Shown here one piece after another: positions 1 through 10,517 of a DNA stretch of 64,000 nucleotides (the first letter of the stretch is position 1; each line of letters starts with the position of its first letter). Below the pieces are notes generated by a model, which had not been told where the DNA came from, ran no database searches, and saw nothing but the letters and a program-made list of their open reading frames with translations. The stretch is from NCBI RefSeq assembly GCF_001411555.2, contig NC_049916.1, positions 26,120,558 through 26,184,557 on the forward strand, in the 5' to 3' direction. The position numbers and the translations under genes were made by a program. The stretch is from Juglans regia (taxonomy: Eukaryota > Streptophyta > Magnoliopsida > Fagales > Juglandaceae).

Positions 1-1074
1 TAGCAAAACTCATTTTCCAATAAATGGATGGCTTGTTTTGGATATTGTAGTTTGTAAATCCAAAAGCATACGAGCACGGCTACTCCCACGGAAAATTTGG
101 TATTGAATAGTCTAAATTATTTTTCTCTCTTTTTTTTTAGCCATTTTTTAAACCCTTTTAAATATTTAAAAAAAATTTAAAAAGTGTTAGTATTTTTAAT
201 AATAATATTTATTTCCATTGTTTTTAGTAGCCGTTGGTTAAAGGGCTTGTGAGCCGTTTGTTATGGCCTTTAGTTACCTTCAGTGTTTTTCTTTATCGTT
301 TTGATCGCTAAGCTCACTTTGTTTTTTATCTCATTAAATTCTGGACGTTGGCTTCATTATTTTTGTTTCTTCCCGTTATGTCCATTACGTCGTCCAGAGT
401 CTCTCTCTTAGTCCGATTTATATATATTTGTTCTGATCTTTCGGTACGGATGTGATATATTCTTGAGAATGAGTGAGATAAGAAAAATAAGTTTTGAGAA
501 TATATATTTTTGAGAGTATTTTCAGATAAAGAAAAATATTTTTTTGGTGAAGCTTTGAATTCAATTATTTGTATAGAATTGATTCGGATTATACGACAAT
601 TAATTGAATTATTGTATTTTGAAAGAGTCAAATCAAGAAGAATTACGTTAATAAATAAAAAACATTATAAGTGTTGTATTTTTATTATAATTTTTTAAAG
701 AATTACGTTATATATTATATTTTAATCTCACTATCAATACATCATGTCACTAATTGTCAATCCTGATTCCTGACGTTACTCTTTATTTTTCAAAAAATAA
801 TATATTAAAAAGTATTATATGAGTAATTCCATGTAACCAAATAAAAAATATTACGTCACATATACGACTAAATAGCCATGTCAGGCGTTACATGACATGA
901 GCTACCAAAGGCAAAAAGAACAATGCCGACAATAACAAAGATAAGATATATTTTAACCAAAGTTTAATATGTACATGCACTGCTAAAAGGAGGGCAGGGG
1001 GAAAATGACTAAAAAAATATGAAACATTAACGGCCGTTGGTTTGAAATGAATCAGGCCGCCAGCTTGTTAATCG

Positions 1075-1110
<36 letters not shown>

Positions 1111-1116
1111 ACACAC
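1..1116. other. AT-rich non-coding flank of the duplicated block
   Basis: No gene is supported. Short open frames on both strands (for example 326-631) have AT-driven composition and match no family I know. The segment recurs at 23036-25049 and 50211-52224, where a 180-bp MITE and a 625-bp hAT element interrupt it, so this copy is the empty-site reference. An (AT)n microsatellite lies at about 1076-1106. Confidence 0.7.
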
Positions 1117-1539
1117 TAGCAGTGGCTAAATATGTAACACGTTTGCTATATCTGCCTAATTGAAAAATAAAATAAAATGTGACTTCAAATATTAAGATAA
1201 TCTAATACATAAGAGTGAAATTACTGTTTATTAAAAGTGTCTATAACATCAATAGTAATGAACAGTTTAAAACAGTGATCAATATCCAGCATATTCTTCT
1301 GCTGTCGTTCCTTTGCATCTTGTTTTTCTTCTTCTCTTTGTCGCATGTTTGTTTTCTTTCTACAGCTCAAAAACATAAGTATATTTCTTCTTCGTTTCCC
1401 TTCTTCCCCGTTTGATTTCTTCTTCATTTCAGATGTATTTTCACATCTCTATTTTTGTTTCTTCTTCGTTTCTTTTTGGTTTAAAGAGAGGAAGAGAGAG
1501 AGTTGTCGTGTGCGTGCGAATGCCAGTGTGCGACGGAGA

Positions 1540-2000
1540 GGGAAATGGAGGTTCGTGGTGGTTGGGTTACGTAGAGATTGTCGCCGGTGTGAAGTGGTGG
1601 AGGTGCGGTGGCTTGGGTGGCAGCGTACTGCTACACAGGTTGAGAGAAGTGGGAGAAACCCATTTTGGATGGATTTTTGCGGAGGAGAGATAGGGTTGCG
1701 CGTGTGGGACGTCGGTGGTGGCAGGGTTGGTCGCCGGCTGAGGGGAATTCGCCTGTGGTGGTCGTGATGGTAGGTGGCCGCGTACGGCTGCGCCGGTTGA
1801 GAGAATTGGGAGAAATCCTTTTCGGATGGGTTTATGAGGGTGAGAGATAGGGCTGCACTTGGGAGACATCGGTGGTGTCTCGGTTGGTCGTCGGCGTAAG
1901 AGGGACCCACCGGTGGTGGCGGTGAGACTGGCTAGCGCACGGCGGTGCCGGGCTATGCTGAATGAGAACAGGCCGTGGTGATTAATCGGGTAAGAAGAGA
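1540..2000. repeat. GC-rich leader with 158-bp period
   Basis: GAGAAACCCATTTTGGATGG-like text at 1651 recurs as GAGAAATCCTTTTCGGATGG at 1809, a 158-bp period. It is set in a GC island within AT-rich DNA and preceded by a pyrimidine-rich stretch. Long overlapping frames on both strands (for example minus 1449-1910 and 1567-2007) are byproducts of composition and repetition. Related leaders lie at 13900-14290 and 43006-43400 in the larger Helitrons. Confidence 0.65.
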
Positions 2001-2577
2001 GAGACAAAGTGAAGAAAAAATAATTAATAAAATCGATATAAAATAACTACATAAAAATAATATATGTTAAAAAAATATCTAATTACTTGTTATTAATAAA
2101 TAATAGTAAATTCTTTTTTTTTTTTAGGATAAAACTGAATATATAATATATATGTAGCTAGGAATATTTAAGATATGAACTGATGCATGCATGTGATGCG
2201 CGCACCATGCATATAGGAAGATATATATATATATATATATGGAAATTGTCTCCGTATATATGTAACGTGTGCAATGGCAAAAAGATCGTCAAATCCTATG
2301 TACTAGCTACCTAGCTAGCTAGGGGCCTAAAACCAAACCAGGGTCAGCCCCATTTTGAGGAAAACCGCTCGAGATGATCAGTTGCATGCAGGTGTTGACA
2401 TCATTTAAGACGTTTCAATTTCAATGGAAGACCCTCGTGATCATGCTCTCTCTGTGCTAAATAATGCATGGCCGATACATGCATTTTCGCATATTTTATT
2501 CATTATTTTGTGATAAACGCACAGGAAAATTGTGCTTAGTCTCTAAATTCATTTCATGCAGAAATATTTATTATATA

Positions 2578-2794
2578 TAGGCAAGTTTGAGAGATGAAAT
2601 GAGAATTTTATATTTTATTTCAGAGTTTAAAATATTATATTTCAGAATTATTATTGTCTTGAGATTTGAAAAATGTGAATTGAGATTTGAAAAAGTTGAA
2701 TTGTTAATTATATTTTATATGAGGATTTGAAAAATGTGTAATAATTAGATGATATGAGAATTTTATGTCTCATCCCACCACCCAAACCTGTCTT
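2578..2794. mobile_element. MITE-like insertion inside the Helitron tail
   Basis: A roughly 215-bp AT-rich segment begins GGCAAGTTTGAGAGATGA and ends CCACCCAAACCTGTCTT, which is an imperfect inverted terminal match. It lies just before the RPA-derived sequence. The ends are approximate and the target-site duplication is not clear. Confidence 0.4.
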
Positions 2795-2935
2795 AAATAT
2801 TGTAAAATTATGTTCAAGCAAAAAAATAGATCATACAATTCGGTGCAGATTTAGATCAATTCTAAAAACAACATCACAAAAACTTCAATGTTCTCTCCAT
2901 AAATGTTGTGAATGAGGATAACACACCACCTTTGA
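2795..2935 (+). pseudogene. Relic of Helitron RPA-like gene, last exon
   Basis: Bases 2795-2935 align with the last exon of the intact RPA-like gene (about 21005-21163), with many substitutions and small deletions, including loss of the repeated AATGAGGAGAAC-type segment before the stop. No preceding exon is present here, so this is a non-coding tail kept as part of the Helitron 3' region. Confidence 0.75.
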
Positions 2936-3230
2936 ATACATAACCCCCAAACTTTACTTTCAATAATGAAAAAAAGAATTATGTAATATTTAATCGTTTA
3001 AAAAATAAACTATAATATTAATTCGAAACATAATCATTTACTTTCCAAACTTGCTTGAACTTATGGTTTGTTTAAACTTATTGCTATTTGAATTAATAGT
3101 TTTTAATTAGAATGATCTATATTATCCTCATAGACCTTATCATTAAATTCTCTTGTTCTATACTGGATGTTTATATTTTAGAACAATTTAATACAGGGCA
3201 AACGTGCCTCGCACGTAACTTCACCGCTAG

Positions 3231-3689
3231 TATGGCTAAACATGTAACACTTTGACACATCTACCTAATTGAAGAAAAAAATAAAGTGTTACTTCAAATA
3301 TTAAAATATTCTAATGCATAAGAGTGAAATTACTGTTTATTTATGTTCATAATTTATTATGGAATTTAAATTATATTAAAATTTTAAATTAATTAGATAG
3401 TTTTATTCTTTTAAAAATATTCAGTAAAACTTCATCATTTATTTAGTAATGAAAAATTAATATTTTATAAATTAAAGTTGATTTTAAGTGTATGGTATAA
3501 TATTTATATTTTAATTATCTATTTTATGTTATTTTAAATGAATATTTAAACCTTTACTGTTAGATTAAATCTAAATATTCAAGATTAAGAGTTGGAATTT
3601 AAAACCTCAAACCTAACTTTTTCCCTCACTTTTCTTTTCTCCCTATCTCTCATTCCCCACGCACGTCTTCCCTCTCTCTCACCCGATCT
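3231..3689. other. Non-coding AT-rich stretch after the Helitron end
   Basis: The first 115 bp (3231-3345) resemble 1120-1232, so the sequence just after the Helitron terminus repeats the sequence at the front of the element. The rest is AT-rich, followed by a pyrimidine-rich run (about 3615-3680). I see no gene. Confidence 0.6.
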
Positions 3690-3990
3690 GCTCCCTCACC
3701 AACGCGTTCCGTTTTGCACGAAGCTCGGCAAGTCATTTAGACAACGTTGAGAATAGCTGTTAGCAGGTCAGATCTCATGGCTCGGTTCCTATGCTTTATA
3801 CTTCGTGGATTGACACTTATAGGTTGGCAGAGACGAGGGCCTTGCTCCCTCACGAACGCGTTCTGTTTTCTTTTTGCACGAAGCTCAGCAAGTCATTTAG
3901 ACTGCGTTGATAATAACTATTAGTAGGTCAGAGCTCATGGCTTGGTTCATGTGCTTTATACTTCATAGCCGATCTAAAGACTGGGCTTGT
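3690..3990. repeat. Direct repeat, about 154-bp period, two units
   Basis: GCTCCCTCACCAACGCGTTC at 3690 recurs at 3844 as GCTCCCTCACGAACGCGTTC. Both are followed by the same order of landmarks: TGCACGAAGCTC, AAGTCATTTAGAC, CTCATGGCT, GCTTTATACTTC. The pair is kept at about 27597-27890 and 54772-55065, so the tandem duplication predates the segmental ones. It is non-coding and could be part of an LTR. Confidence 0.7.
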
Positions 3991-4129
3991 TTCTAGTAGG
4001 TCGGTCGATTCTTGACCTTTCGCTCCCGACAACTTGTTCCAATGATAGAAATAACTTTGTTAATAGAAACAGAATTCAAATGAACTTTGTGAGTAACGTA
4101 CCTGGAATTTGTTGATTGTTTAGTCAGAG

Positions 4130-4400
4130 AGAGTCCGCGCTTTCCTGCGCAGCAATGCAGAGCAGTATAGCGTAGCAGAGCAGAGCAGAGCAGAATATAA
4201 GTGCCTAGCAGGATAGCCGAGCCGAGTAGAGCAGAAAATTCCAAACTGTGCAAAGAAGCCGTACCAAGCAGAAAATTCAAGCCGTGCAGAACAAAATAGC
4301 GTAGCAGAATAGCCGAACCGAGCAAGAAAACCAATCCGAGCAGAAAATCCGAGCCGAGCATAAAAATCTCATGCAAGTTGTGCAATTTTATCAATTTTTG
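4130..4400. repeat. Low-complexity GAGC(C)GAGCAGAA-rich tract
   Basis: Many short degenerate repeats of GCAGAGCAG, GAGCCGAGCAGAA and similar make up a purine-biased tract. Its minus-strand open frame (3993-4457) is a leucine- and serine-rich translation of the repeat and is not credible as a gene. Copies are at about 28610-28850 and 55785-56025. Confidence 0.6.
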
Positions 4401-4506
4401 CTTATGCAACTGGTCTAGTCCGGCATGGACTTTCCGTACATGACATATATTGCGCATGTGACTTTATATACATGTGACATATCTTCCGGTATATGATAGG
4501 TGTAGC

Positions 4507-4775
4507 TAGTAGTGGAACCAGAAATTTGTTATAGTGGGGTCCGAGTAAAGCTAAAATTATAATAAAATATTTTTTATTCTATTTTTGAGTCAAAATAATT
4601 TATAAGATCAAAATAATTTTGTAGAGGAGGTTAAGATAACGTTTTAGAGAGAAAACCAACACAATATGAGATAATATAATCCTATTAAATCATAAAAAGA
4701 CTAATACAAAATTATTTTTTTTCAAAATTTGGGGGGGGCATGGCCCCCCCGCCCCTGTGTAGGTCCGCCACTGAG
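4507..4775. mobile_element. MITE with AGTGG...CCACTG ends, unit 1 only
   Basis: A 269-bp segment interrupts sequence that is continuous in the other copies (about 28975 and 56150). TGTAGC flanks both sides (4501-4506, 4776-4781), and the ends read AGTAGTGGAACC and GGTCCGCCACTG, an imperfect inverted pair. A C/G-rich palindrome GGGGGGGCATGGCCCCCCC sits near the right end. A hAT-type or Mutator-type MITE is likely. Confidence 0.7.
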
Positions 4776-4779
4776 TGTA

Positions 4780-6599
4780 GCCGTGCGACGGTTTCCGAGT
4801 AGGTGCTTCATGTGCAATAATTTCCAAGCTGAAGGATCCATGCATTGAAGCATATGCTCCCGCGCAGTGATCTCCAAACAATAGTTTTCCATGAGGGTGA
4901 CTCCTGAGCATGAACATGCTAGATCTTACTTTCTCGACTTGGTGGTTTCCATTGTATTAATGTTTCCGAGCTGGTGGTTTTCATATATTACGAATATCGT
5001 GCGTCTTCATGTGCAGGCGAAGCGTCATCCCGTGTAATAGCTTCCCATGTAATGGCTTCGAACTGAAGGACTCCATGTAGGTTCTTCTCGTGTAGTGCTT
5101 TCCGAGCTGAGGAATCCGTGCGATTGGTTACCGAACTGAGGAACCCGTGTGGGTCGTTACTGAGCAAGTTTAAGGACCTAGCTGAGGGATCCGTGCATAT
5201 AGCTTCCGAGCCGGTGAGCCCCGAGCAGGTGGTTCTCGTGCAGGTTCTCTTCGTGTAACGGTTTCTGAGTTGGTGTTCTTCATGTAATGACGTGTATGCT
5301 CTGTGCATCTATTTTACAGAGCTGAAGGATTCGAGTAGATAGTAGCCGAACTAAGTAGTTTGTGCTTGTGGTCACCTCGAGCTGGGGGACCCGTGCATGT
5401 AGTTTGCTGAACTGAGGAGTTCGTGCATATGGCTACCTCTGTTTGCGTAGCTTTATCGAGTTGAGGAACCCCATGAAGGTGGCTACCGAGCTGAGGAGCC
5501 CGCGTATGTTGTTTCCTCTGTACATGTATTTTACCGAGCTAAAGGATCTCGTGTGTGTTGTTACTGAGCTATTGACTTCCGAGCAGGTGGCGTCGGAGTT
5601 GGAGACCGAGCTTAGAGACCGAACATGGTGACCGAGCTGCTTCCATGACATTATTGGACGTGGTTTGCATGGAACCATGCCGGAGGGAGTCGCCGGTCTA
5701 TGATCGGCTCAGAGGAGACAAACAAGGCCGGCGCACCACATGGTGGGCGTTGACCACCTCTCCTGCCGCGTAGCAGCTGGGCTACCACGTAGTACCACAA
5801 GGCTGTGCGGTTTCTTTTCGTCGGGGTCGCTTCCCGGGTATGAGAGGCTACAAGTGATGCTCCGGCAGTGACAGACGGTGTCGGCGAGCCACATAGTGGG
5901 CTCTAGCCCCCTTTTACTGCCGTGTCGAGGCTGGGGGCTCTCCATGTTCACTACGTGGTGCGCACGAGAGCACTGTTCACGACCCCTCGGTGGGGGCCGT
6001 GGCTTCTGGAGCCAGAGACCGCCCACAGTCTAGGCGGTGTCCGCCGAAAGGTGACTGGGTTCGCTGCGCCGTGCCGCGAGCTATGGGAGCGCTGAAGGTC
6101 GGGCCCCGTGCACACACATAGTGCACGGGCCTTGCATGCGAACGTGCATGCATGCATGCGGATGTGTACGCTCATATACTGTGCACTCAAGTGCACAATG
6201 TTTTATCCGAGTACTGTGCAGGTCTGAGGAGTGTTTGTGTTACTATGCATTAAGTGCACAGTATTCACTTGTAATGTCCGAGCAAGTGATTTCTAAGCAT
6301 TCGGTATTTACTGGGCGTTTTAATCTTGCACAGTTCATCAGAATGAATGGAGTGCAATGGAGCTCGGTTCTTCACTAAGGCATGTAAAGATTTACTTGTG
6401 CCTTTATAAATGTAAACATTTAAAAAAGTTGAGAATACTTATCTGGAGGAAGCTCCATTCATTATGCAAAATTTATTCAGTGCACTGAAAAATCATCATT
6501 CTTTCACCTTTATTGCATAATTCTTCTGTGTTATCGTAGGCTGTTCGTTAGCTCTTTCTTCCATCGCTTCAGTTTATTCTTCTTCACATCGCAAACTTT
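4780..6599. other. GC-richer internally repetitive non-coding block
   Basis: Dozens of degenerate copies of the phrase CCGAGCTGAGGA(A/G)(C/T)CCGTGC, spaced about 30-60 bp, run from 4790 to 5640. A non-repetitive GC-rich part (5640-6110) follows, then a stretch with GTGCAC palindromes and ATGC repeats (6110-6200). Minus-strand open frames of about 100-130 codons exist but are repeat-derived, and their reading frames differ between the copies (28980-30380, 56155-57555). It may be the LTR or an internal part of an unclassified retroelement; no protein domain is visible. Confidence 0.5.
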
Positions 6600-7392
6600 G
6601 AGAGTGTGTTGTTGCCGGCCTACGAATGACACGCTGGTTATGGGACAACAGAGATCCAACAGATGGCGCCACTGTTGATGTCGTGTTTCGTGGGCCTGGG
6701 CATCTTCACGCCCCCGGTATGCGATGTGAATTATTTGGAGCCCCAGGCAGTGTTCCGGTGCGGTTGTACTGTGGCATTTCGTACGTCCATGGCGACGAAT
6801 GGAAAATAAATGTTGTGAAAGTTAAAATAGATGACACCAAGATTTACGTGGTTCGGCAATATACCTACATCTATGGGATTTGGGGAGGAAAATCTCCAAT
6901 ATAATATATCAGTTTACAATCACTCATGGATCCTCATATCTCATTGTATAGAGAAGGTTGAACCTTTTATTGTTGAGGGCGATGTCTTCCTCGAGGGGTT
7001 GCTTAAAGAATAAGATCTTACTAAGGGTGAGCTCGGTCCCTCTGAGAAGTAGAAGTCGTTCATTAGTCTCCATATTTTTATCTGGTTGTATGCTTTATAT
7101 ATGTATCCATTTGTTGCGTGTGTCAGCTTTCTTCATTAGCCTCCTTTCTTTTTGGCATACTCTGAAACTCCCTGCCATGATATGATTTCTCTCCTTAGCA
7201 TGTCTGACTTGCTCTCATTGATCTCTTTTTATCTCCCTCTGACATTCACATCCCCTATATCCCCCTTGTCTCTTCTTTCCCTCTTGACATTTGTAACCCT
7301 TATATCTCTTTTATCTACCTGATCTTTTGTCCCTAATAATATCTTAATAGGCTGGGCCCAATTTATGGGCTAATGTATTTTTTTCCCCTCAC
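6600..7392. other. LTR-like segment, unclassified retroelement piece
   Basis: The segment contains GATGGCGCCACTGTTGATG at about 6662 and TTTACGTGGTTCGGCAA at about 6842, phrases I recall from terminal regions of plant LTR elements. It runs to a CCCCTCACA-like end near 7392. A diverged copy is at 58650-59395, truncated on its right side. No coding domain is visible. Confidence 0.35.
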
Positions 7393-9035
7393 AATACGAT
7401 TTGCAAAGCAACATCCCCATGCATATATGGCATCTGGCCGTGCACACGGCCACTCTCTTCACAATCGTTAAAAATCCTCAACAAATTCAATCGTTATTTT
7501 TAAATTAAATGATTTTGTCTTAACCGATCATCGCAACATATTTGAAGTGTCTCACGGGAAAGTGTGATTACAAATATATATATATATATATATATATCAA
7601 AATTTAGGAGTAATAGTACATCATTTTGTAAACAGTAAATATTACAATAATTAAAAAGCAACAAATATTATGAGTTGCTTTTGTCAATCATGGATTTAGC
7701 TATGTTTTTTAATTAGAATTTATATTTGAAACGTCTGTTGAACAAATATCCTAAATTAACCCTACTTACAATTTAGATAAAAGTCCTAAAGAACCTAATT
7801 AAATCTATCATTAACCACTACACGAGTAGTAATTAAAACGATAAAGGTAATACAGAAATTAAACCTTCGACTGTTATTTTATTGCGTGTTATTACTTGAT
7901 TATATATATATATATTATTAAAATTCAATATTTATATTAAGAAAGTTGAATGCCATGACATCCAACTATAACAACAAGATGAAAATTTAATAATTTTCAT
8001 ACAGTAATTATAGCTTTCTTCAGTTCTGCCATTGGATGCATTACCTCCTCCCAGGACTTATCATCCTGGACTGTAACGTATGCATCTTCATAAATATATG
8101 CAGCAATCGGTTGAATATATAGCACAGGCCGATAGCACATTATTCACGTTGACAAGGACAACTGATCTTGTATGCATGCATCTTCATAAATATGATAGCA
8201 CATTATTCACGTTGACAAGGACATCCAAAATTGACAAGGACAACCGAAATTAATTAACACGACATGAAAAAATATTAACACAAAATATTTTTCATAACAC
8301 TACTTAATTCTGTTTTAAATTAAAGGATATTTTTATAGAATAATTCATAAAATTACGTAACATCACTATTTTATAAAAATATTATTATTTTAAAATATAA
8401 TTATAAAATATGCTCTAAAAAATATTGTGTGGATATAATTACTCTTACATTACGACGCATTACAAGAAAACTATTTATCTGCGACCAGTTAATTCTAGTA
8501 AAATGACTATTTGTAACTAAAATTGGTTGCGAATAATCTTTTAGTAGAAATAAATTAGTCACAAAAACCTATTTTTCTTATAGTGGTACGCCTGTTAACA
8601 AAAATTAGGACATCCGAAATTATCCATTCTGATATTCATATTTATCCCTTTCAGGATATAATATTTACTTGCATATATTTAAAAGGGTTATATATATATA
8701 TATGTACGTACGTAATTCTCATGTATTATTTTTCTGTATATATACAATATTTACTTGCATATATTTTTATATATTAATATTTCATCTGCATATAATTCGA
8801 AAAAAATCTTTGGCAGTGCAAACAAGAAATAATATGAATCACACGACACACATAATATATATATAATAATCTTGAATCTTCTATATTAATTCTTTATTAT
8901 TTTTTCTCAAAGAAGAGCCACGATACCTCTAATTTTATTCATAATCTTCATTTTTGGTAGAAGAATACTTTTACACTAAAAACCATGTAATTTTAGTAGC
9001 TTTCTCATTAGACGTACAAGAAAACCAACCTGCAA
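7393..9035. other. AT-rich 3' flank of chitinase 1
   Basis: No gene is supported. The right part (7965-9035) is collinear with 59400-60335 of unit 2. A short tandem duplication around 8130-8225 repeats CACATTATTCACGTTGACAA. Part of this flank (about 8085-8640) also resembles 21494-21600, so pieces of the chitinase flank occur at a third place. TA microsatellites occur at about 7576 and 8695. Confidence 0.6.
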
Positions 9036-10445
9036 TTACATTATATGGTTTATTAAATATTTTACAGGCATGTGGATAGCAGCGCCGTAGGCAAAAGAAC
9101 GTTGATTATAGCAATCCAAGTTGTCACCATAGCTTAAGCCAAATTCGTCACAGTAAGTCGTATAGAACCCGATCCTACTAGCCACTCTATCATCGTCACC
9201 ATGCCCGCATTCGAGCCCACCGTTGATTATGTTGGTGATGACACCGTAGCCTGGAAGTCGACCTGCGGATATGTCCGCGGCAGAAGGTACCCATTTTCCG
9301 ATAATAACATCGTGGCTGGATGGCTTGTTTCCTTGCGCTGTCATCCAAAACCATATGGCTGCCTTGAATGATAAGATCGGGTCTGTGGCTACCAGATCCG
9401 GATTATTTAGGAGATCATATCCAAGGGCTTCACCTGCTTGCCCATAATTGTAGTTCCTGCAATTTCAGTAAAAATCCAAATCAGGATTATATATATCAAA
9501 TTAATCTAGCTATATCATGATTGGCATTTATATATGAACCCTCTTTATGAGGCTAACTAGCTGCATGCAGTGTCATGATGCCGATCGAGAAGCAGAGATA
9601 TTGTAGTAGAGAACTAATTAATATATATGGCATAGTGATCATATATAGATCGAGCATCTTTGTTCAGATTTAGAGAGATATACCAAGTGAGTTGAATGGG
9701 TCCACGGCCATAGTATTGTTTGCCTGGAACGCATGGCCATTCTGTACTGGGACTACAATAGTCGAGTTTGTTTCTTTCCGTAATAAAGCAATATCCCCAT
9801 GCAAATTCACCGCCTGGTGCAGTTGCCCACCCTCCTACACGTACACAAAAAGTGTAATCATTTGGTGTTAGATTTTGTGACGATTATGATCATACGTACT
9901 TAAACATATATACATGATCGTGATGATTAACATTAACAGATCAGTAGTTCTGTGTGCAAATTAGCTAAACACAATAGCTAACCTCTGGTTTCATGAGAGG
10001 TTTGACCCAAGAAAGCAGCAATCTCCCTTTTACGCGTATCAACATCACCAGTAGTGCCAAAGCCAGTAAAAGATCGTGCAGCAGCAAGGAAAGCATCATA
10101 ACTGTAGAACCCATTACCTTCGCAACTGGGATCATTCCTATATGGGAGCAGTTTGTCGAAAAGAGACGAGGTGATGATGCTGCTAACATCGTCGCCACTG
10201 GGTGTAGGGCTTGGAGGTGGGGGTGGGGTTGGGACGATGGGAGATGGAGGAGGAGGAGGAGAAGGGCATTGGCTCTGACAGCCAGGTCCACAGTAGTCAG
10301 CCGTGTTGCCACACCACCCCCATTCGCTACAACATAGCCCATTCGGACATAGAGCACCCCCAGCTTGCTTTCCGCATTGTTCTGCTGAGGTTGATCCAGC
10401 AAGCATGAAAGCGAAAAAGAGAAATATCCATGAAACAAGGTTCAT
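9036..10445 (-). CDS. Class I chitinase (GH19) with hevein domain, 3 exons
   Basis: Secreted endochitinase that hydrolyses beta-1,4-GlcNAc chains of fungal walls. Exons are 10445-9983, 9834-9684 and 9456-9036 (463+151+421 nt), all with GT/AG borders, giving 344 aa. A signal peptide covers residues 1-21. The eight-Cys hevein domain (about 22-61) keeps the chitin-binding S, W, W, Y. A Pro-rich hinge (about 62-85) leads to the GH19 domain. Both catalytic acids are seen: E152 in HET and E174 in WGYCFITE. The usual HETTGG is HETRGG here. The cysteines often seen in YGPCG and PSCHD are both absent (YGQAG, PSSHD), a joint loss known in some cereal chitinases. The tail YLINHIM is not a typical vacuolar signal. 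The start was chosen because the signal peptide follows it directly and a TATA box lies about 65 nt upstream. Confidence 0.93.
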
Positions 10446-10507
10446 TTTTATCTTTGAAGGTATATATGGGGCGATCGATATACATGTTTTGTGCAAGAGA
10501 ATGGTGG

Positions 10508-10517
10508 GTTTATATAC
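10508..10517 (-). promoter_or_regulatory. Putative TATA box of chitinase 1
   Basis: On the minus strand this reads GTATATAAAC, about 65 nt before the ATG at 10445, a normal distance for a plant core promoter with a short leader. The same motif sits at 61985-61994 in front of chitinase 2. Confidence 0.6.

Larger units (their letters stand above)
1117..3230 (+). mobile_element. Non-autonomous Helitron-like element (copy F1)
   Basis: The 3' end is well supported. A 6-bp stem ACGTGC (3202-3207), loop CTC and GCACGT (3211-3216) is followed 10 nt later by CTAG (3227-3230) and a host T, the standard Helitron terminus. The last 430 bp or so match the tail of the RPA-bearing Helitron at 13429-21483, including the end of the RPA gene. 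The front has the same kind of 158-bp-period GC-rich leader. No TC 5' terminus could be fixed; 1117 is only where a CTAG-bounded segment begins. Same-site copies lie at 25050-27136 and 52225-54311. Confidence 0.6.

Noticed and set aside
1076..1106. AT dinucleotide runs here and elsewhere (7576, 8695, 22-bp TA tracts) as regulatory signals
   Set aside because: Ordinary microsatellites of AT-rich plant DNA.
1449..2007. Minus-strand frames of about 150 codons
   Set aside because: Same GC-rich repeat effect; the frames are not conserved in the copies at 25440-25890 and 52615-53065.
4988..6026. Minus-strand frames of about 105 codons in the GC-richer block (also 29119-30344, 56294-57519)
   Set aside because: Repeat-derived low-complexity peptides; lengths and frames shift between copies, with no recognised domain.
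6662..6680. GGCGCCACTGTTGATG as a retroviral primer-binding site
   Set aside because: It lacks an upstream LTR end in CA and a downstream gag, so the phrase alone does not define a PBS.
9965..10438. Second open frame overlapping chitinase exon 1 (and 61262-61915 in chitinase 2)
   Set aside because: Out-of-frame reading of the Pro-rich hinge and hevein codons; the true frame has signal peptide, cysteines and catalytic residues.
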